DNA of 64,000 bases from Acidobacteriota bacterium (GTDB taxonomy: Bacteria > Acidobacteriota > Vicinamibacteria > Vicinamibacterales > UBA8438). Shown one piece after another: positions 60,328 to 64,000 of the stretch. The DNA lies in the NCBI GenBank assembly GCA_009838525.1, contig VXRJ01000014.1:98560-162559 (forward strand), read 5' to 3'. The notes under the pieces are model-generated. The model was not told where the DNA came from. It did no database searches and saw only the letters and a list, made by a program, of their open reading frames with translations. A program made the position numbers and the translations under genes. Each line of letters starts with the position of its first letter. Positions within the stretch are counted from its first letter, which is position 1.

Positions 60328-61662
60328 ATGCAGTTCAGGACGATAGCGGACATCGGCGCCGAGCTTCGCGCCGGCCGGACAACGGCCGCCACGTTGGTGG
60401 ATGACTGCCTCGCCGCCATCGCCGCCCGGAACGACGAATTGAACGCGTTCGTCCTGGTGCGCGACGCGGAGGCCCGCGCGGAGGCGCGTGGTGCGGACGA
60501 AGGACTGGCCGACGGCGAGGACCGCGGCCCGCTGCACGGCATTCCGATCGCGCTCAAGGATCTGATCGACCTCAAGGGCACGCCTACCACCGCCGCGTCA
60601 CGGCCGCTGTTAGCCAACGTGGCTCGCGCCGACGCGCCCATCGTGACGCGCCTCTGTGACGCCGACGCGGTAATCGTCGGCAAGTGCAATCTCCACGAGC
60701 TCGCCTTCGGCACGACCGGCGAGGAATCGGCTTTCGGCATGACCCGCAATCCGTTCGCCCGGGACCGGAGCGCCGGCGGGTCGAGCAGCGGCTCCGCCGT
60801 CGCGGTGGCGACCGGGATGGCTGTCGCCGCGATCGGGACGGACACGGGCGGTTCCATACGGATTCCCGCCTCCGCCTGCGGCGTGGTCGGCCTGAAGCCG
60901 ACCCATGGCGAGGTGAGTCTGGAAGGTGTCGTGCCGCTCGCGCCATCGCTCGACCACGCGGGACCGATCGCCCGGACGGTCGAGGACGCCGCAACCATCT
61001 TCCGCATCATCCGGGACGACGACGTGGGGGACGACATCCCGGAGCCGCCCGCGCGGCCCCGCCTCGGGATCCCGCGCCGCTATTTCTTCGACCTGGTTGA
61101 GCCGGCGGTGGAGGCCGCGTTCGACGCAGCCGTCGCTCGCCTGGAATCCGGCGGCGTGGCGGTCCGCGGGACCGACATCGCGGGGGCCGAGGAGACGACG
61201 TCCGTGTATGCCCGGACCCAGCGTTCCGAAGCGTTCCGGTGTCACGCCAAACTGCTCGAACGGCACGCCGCCGACATCTCGCCGGGCGTCCGCGAACGGC
61301 TCGAGTCCGGCCGCAGCGTAGCGGACGACGACTACGGCCGAGCCCAGGAGCGGCGGAAGGTGCTCGCGGCGGCGGTAGATGCGGCGCTGGCCGGCTGCGA
61401 TGCGCTGCTGCTGCCGACGCTCCCGATCCTACCGCCGCCCATCGGCGCAGAGACGGTCGAACTGGACGGCCGCGATGAACCGGTCCGCCCGCTCATGCTT
61501 CGGCTGACCCAGCTCTTCGACGTCACGGGCCACCCGGCGCTATCGACTCCGTGCGGCGACGCGGATGGCGTGCCGGTCGGCCTGCAACTGGTCGGTCGCC
61601 GTGGCGAGACGGACCGGCTGCTGGCCCTCGCGGCCGCGTGGGAGCGTGTGATTCGGGAGTAA
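60328..61662 (+). CDS. Amidase signature family hydrolase
   Basis: From the ATG at 60328 the protein is 444 residues. The Ser-cisSer-Lys triad is visible: GIPIALKDLIDLKGTPTTAA with Lys, RSAGGSSSGSAVAVATGMAV with the cis-Ser region, and AIGTDTGGSIRIPASACGVV with the nucleophile Ser. VGLKPTHGEVSLEGVVPLAP follows. GatA would need GatB/C partners, which are absent, so it is a stand-alone amidase. It is two bases after the FAD oxidoreductase gene and may act on the same amine-containing compounds. Confidence 0.87.
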   Translation: MQFRTIADIGAELRAGRTTAATLVDDCLAAIAARNDELNAFVLVRDAEARAEARGADEGLADGEDRGPLHGIPIALKDLIDLKGTPTTAASRPLLANVARADAPIVTRLCDADAVIVGKCNLHELAFGTTGEESAFGMTRNPFARDRSAGGSSSGSAVAVATGMAVAAIGTDTGGSIRIPASACGVVGLKPTHGEVSLEGVVPLAPSLDHAGPIARTVEDAATIFRIIRDDDVGDDIPEPPARPRLGIPRRYFFDLVEPAVEAAFDAAVARLESGGVAVRGTDIAGAEETTSVYARTQRSEAFRCHAKLLERHAADISPGVRERLESGRSVADDDYGRAQERRKVLAAAVDAALAGCDALLLPTLPILPPPIGAETVELDGRDEPVRPLMLRLTQLFDVTGHPALSTPCGDADGVPVGLQLVGRRGETDRLLALAAAWERVIRE

Positions 61663-61702
61663 GGGCGCGCGGGTTCGGTCTACCGGCCCGGTCCGCCGGT
61701 CC

Positions 61703-61727
61703 GGTGCGCCGGTCTCCAGACCGGCAT
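61703..61727 (-). repeat. Dispersed palindromic repeat, inverted, with compensatory stem changes
   Basis: The stem reads GCCGGTCT/AGACCGGC as in the copy at 32624-32648. It lies between the amidase stop and the rhodanese stop. A degraded half copy (GACGCCGGCGCACC) follows at about 61759-61772. Confidence 0.8.
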
Positions 61728-61776
61728 TCTCTTGTCTATTGCCGGCGTGCCAATGGGTAGACGCCGGCGCACCAGC

Positions 61777-62214
61777 CTAGCCGCCTGACAGCTCGCCGTA
61801 GCTGCCGCCGGGCGTCGGCTCGGTATCAACCGGAAGGCCGGCATCGGCCCAGCCCTCGTTGAGCACCTGCCCGGTGTACCGGTCGCGCGCGCCGCCGAAG
61901 CCTCCCAGGACGTTGCAGACGTTCGTGTAACCGGCGCTCACCAGAATCTGCGCCGCCTGCGAAGAGCGGCCACCCATCTGGCAGCCGACCAGCAACTTGG
62001 CGTCCTTCGCGTAGTTCGCCTGCATCACGTCGAGAAACTGCACGTTCGGCTGCATCATGCCGGTAGCGGGGTCCCGGTGCAGCAGCGGCACGTTGTGCGC
62101 GCCGGCCGGGTGGCCCGCATCGTACTCGGGGATCGACCGTACATCGACGTACGTATAGTCCTCGCTCGCGCGCAACGCCTGCGCCTGTCTCACATCCACT
62201 TGTGTCACGCTCAT
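61777..62214 (-). CDS. Rhodanese-like domain protein
   Basis: The 145-residue protein has a single rhodanese domain: YTYVDVRSIPEYDAGHPAGA at 21-40, then LLVGCQMGGRSSQAAQILVS with the active-site Cys and its CxxGxRS loop, and GYTNVCNVLGGFGGARDRYT at the end. It would carry sulfane sulfur in the cytoplasm. Its start codon lies back to back with the hydrolase gene on the other strand. Confidence 0.88.
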   Translation of the reverse strand: MSVTQVDVRQAQALRASEDYTYVDVRSIPEYDAGHPAGAHNVPLLHRDPATGMMQPNVQFLDVMQANYAKDAKLLVGCQMGGRSSQAAQILVSAGYTNVCNVLGGFGGARDRYTGQVLNEGWADAGLPVDTEPTPGGSYGELSGG

Positions 62215-62239
62215 GCGCGGAATAGTAGCATCCGCATTC

Positions 62240-63256
62240 GTGATTGCCCCGTTTTTTCACCGCTGGGAACACTCACTGGTGGCGCGCACCACGGACCGGG
62301 TGGTCCGGCCGTTCGAGTGGGGACTGGACTGGGTGTTCGAGACGGCGCCCCGCGACGATCCGGGCAGCGCGCTTCGCGACTGGGCGGCAGAGCAGACCGC
62401 CGCCAGCGAACGGTTCTACGCCGCCCCGGCGGCCCACGACTTCAGCTTCGACGGGTTCAACCTCTCGTTCCCCAGCGCGTTCCGGACGCCGCACCCGGAA
62501 AACAACACGGTCCGCGCGCGGTACTTTCCGGCGGCGGCCCGGAAGAACGGCGACCCGCCCAAGCGGGCCGTCGTCATACTGCCGCAGTGGAACGCCGGCT
62601 TCGACGCACACATCGCACTGGCCCGGATCATCGCTCGGGTCGGCATCAGCGCGGTCCGGCTCAGTCTTCCGTACCACGACGAGCGCATGCCGCCGGAGCT
62701 CCACCGGGCCGACTACATCGTGAGCGCGAACGTCGGGCGGACGGCGCAGGTCTGCCGGCAGGCGGTGCTCGACGCGCGCCGGACCGTCGACTGGCTGGTA
62801 GGGCAGGGCTACGAACGGATCGGCATCCTCGGGACCAGCCTCGGGTCGTGCCTCTCGATGCTGACGGCGGCGCACGATCCGCGCATCCGGGTTGCGGCGC
62901 TCAACCACATATCGCCGTGGTTCGCCGACGTGGTGTGGGAGGGGCTGTCGACGGCGCATGTGCGGGAGGGGCTCGACGGGTCGATCGACCTGCCGCTGCT
63001 GCGCGACTGCTGGCTGCCGATCAGCCCCGCCCCCTACGTGCATCGAATGCGAGGAACCCGAACCCTCCTCGTGTACGCGCGGTACGACCTCTCGTTTCCG
63101 GTGCGGCTCTCGCGCCAGCTCGTGGATCAGTTCCGGACCGAGGGCGTCGATCCGGAAGTGTCGGTTCTCCCGTGCGGGCACTACAGCACGGGAATCGCCC
63201 CGTTCTCGTGGCTGGACGGATGGGTCCTGGTGCAGTTCCTGCGCCGGGCGCTGTAG
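62240..63256 (+). CDS. Alpha/beta hydrolase (ABHD18-like)
   Basis: From the GTG at 62240 the protein is 338 residues, starting VIAPFFHRWEHSLVARTTDR. VVILPQWNAGFDAHIALARI, ISAVRLSLPYHDERMP, YERIGILGTSLGSCLSMLTA with the nucleophile Ser in GTSLGS, LLVYARYDLSFPVRLSRQL and VSVLPCGHYSTGIAPFSWLD with the His support the fold. An ATG at 62213 would overlap the rhodanese start on the other strand, so the GTG is preferred. The substrate is unknown. Confidence 0.78.
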   Translation: MIAPFFHRWEHSLVARTTDRVVRPFEWGLDWVFETAPRDDPGSALRDWAAEQTAASERFYAAPAAHDFSFDGFNLSFPSAFRTPHPENNTVRARYFPAAARKNGDPPKRAVVILPQWNAGFDAHIALARIIARVGISAVRLSLPYHDERMPPELHRADYIVSANVGRTAQVCRQAVLDARRTVDWLVGQGYERIGILGTSLGSCLSMLTAAHDPRIRVAALNHISPWFADVVWEGLSTAHVREGLDGSIDLPLLRDCWLPISPAPYVHRMRGTRTLLVYARYDLSFPVRLSRQLVDQFRTEGVDPEVSVLPCGHYSTGIAPFSWLDGWVLVQFLRRAL

Positions 63257-63326
63257 CCGGACAGCGACCCGGATCAGCGCGGGCCGCCACATGTAGCATG
63301 GCGACTCCTGTCACCCCGCCCGAAGA

Positions 63327-64000
63327 TCAGGGCCGGGTCGCGTCGACGCCGTCCGGAGTCGCGTCCACCGGCTCACCGAGGCCGAGTGCGCCGAGCGAAG
63401 GACGGACCTCGGGTGGTCCGACGACGACCACCGCGAGGGCGTCGGGGTCCAGTCGCCGCCGCGCGGCGGCGGTGGCGGCGGCCGCGTCGACCGCCTCGAC
63501 CCGGGGGACGAACGTCGTGTACTCGTCGTCCGGCAGGTCGAACAGCGCGAGCCGGAGGGCCGCCCGCGCCACCTGCCCCGAGGTTTCGAAGGCGCGCGGA
63601 AAGCCGAGCGTAATCGCCGGCTTCGCGACGGCGAGCTCCTCCTCGGTAACCGGGCGAGCATCCCGGATGGCGTGCAACTCGGCAATGATCTCACGAACCG
63701 CCTCGGCGGTGACCGCCGCCTCGACCGCCGTCCCGACGTCGAACGGCCCCCGGCCTCGGCGTGCGTCGAAGGACGAATGAACACCGTAGGTATAGCCCTT
63801 CGCCTCGCGCAGGTTCATGTTGAGGCGGCTGGTGAACTGCCCGCCCAACACCATGTCCATCACCCGGACCGCGTGGAAGTCGTCCGCCTTCCGGGCAATG
63901 CCGAGATGCCCGACCCGGATCTCGGACTGCACCGCCCCCTCGCGCGGGACGAACGTCAGGCGAGCGGCGGGCGGCGCGGGGTCGGCGGGGGGATCTGGCA
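63327..64000 (-). CDS. M16-family zinc peptidase, C-terminal part (continues beyond the window)
   Basis: The frame is open from the window edge to the stop at 63327-63329, about 223 residues. PREGAVQSEIRVGHLGIARK and VLGGQFTSRLNMNLREAKGY followed by TYGVHSSFDA are the signature of the second, non-catalytic half of M16 peptidases (processing-peptidase-like). The zinc-binding HxxEH half lies outside the window. The family works in the periplasm or at the envelope in these bacteria, often as pairs of subunits. Confidence 0.85.
   Translation of the reverse strand, partial: PDPPADPAPPAARLTFVPREGAVQSEIRVGHLGIARKADDFHAVRVMDMVLGGQFTSRLNMNLREAKGYTYGVHSSFDARRGRGPFDVGTAVEAAVTAEAVREIIAELHAIRDARPVTEEELAVAKPAITLGFPRAFETSGQVARAALRLALFDLPDDEYTTFVPRVEAVDAAAATAAARRRLDPDALAVVVVGPPEVRPSLGALGLGEPVDATPDGVDATRP

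Overview
This is a chromosomal window of roughly 65-70 % GC from a diderm, LPS-bearing bacterium. The lipid A/Kdo/heptose genes (lpxK, kdtA, a lauroyl-type acyltransferase, heptosyltransferase, hldA, hldC, gmhB), a RicT/PSP1 protein beside holB, split heptose kinase and adenylyltransferase genes, many small toxin-antitoxin loci and a dispersed GC-rich palindrome fit an Acidobacteriota genome of the Vicinamibacteria type. That placement is an inference from gene content only. No rRNA, CRISPR array, transposase or prophage was seen.

Layout. 1-9.8 kb: end of a membrane glycosyltransferase, an SGNH hydrolase, two paralogous pairs of a Tat-exported beta-sandwich protein with a GMC oxidoreductase, and between the pairs a VapBC locus, thiS-thiG and a membrane protein with a discoidin-like tail. 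9.9-17.4 kb: a BON-domain protein behind a textbook sigma-54 promoter, a lipoprotein, then an accessory stretch with vapBC, gmd, an orphan antitoxin, an FAD oxidase, a three-gene Phd/unknown/PIN operon and hicBA. 17.5-24.2 kb: rfbD-like, smpB, pdxA, ricT, holB, gmhB and a methyltransferase. 24.2-30.7 kb: membrane sulfatase-like protein, tRNA-Val, tRNA-Asp, an ICMT-like methyltransferase and the heptose genes. 30.8-32.5 kb: a lone OLD-type ATPase/TOPRIM protein. 32.7-40.2 kb: kdtA-lpxK-lpxL, gap-pgk, a TPR protein, tpiA-secG and tRNA-Leu. 40.2-46.7 kb: M1 peptidase, an unusual radical SAM protein, a truncated nucleotidyltransferase with its small partner, and a DUF4143 ATPase. 46.7-54.2 kb: a CoA-ester catabolic cluster (CitE, MmgE/PrpD, MaoC, CaiB, acyl-CoA dehydrogenase) interrupted by an amidohydrolase and a HigBA pair. 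54.3-58.0 kb: an overlapping-gene operon of AAA ATPase, TOPRIM-like protein and Dam methylase, running into NamZ. 58-64 kb: DinB-like, SRPBCC, FAD oxidoreductase, amidase, rhodanese, alpha/beta hydrolase and the end of an M16 peptidase.

How the genes work together. Heptose phosphorylation, adenylylation and dephosphorylation, Kdo transfer, lipid A kinase and acylation, and heptose transfer make up most of an inner-core LPS pathway spread over several operons. gap, pgk and tpiA supply lower glycolysis. The five CoA genes match the gene content of known itaconate/citramalyl-CoA operons. The best candidates for something undescribed are the AAA-TOPRIM-Dam operon (54285-56841), the antitoxin-unknown-PIN operon (14919-16561) and the dispersed covarying palindrome. 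Several toxin-antitoxin loci sit next to perfect inverted repeats that overlap or abut their start codons.
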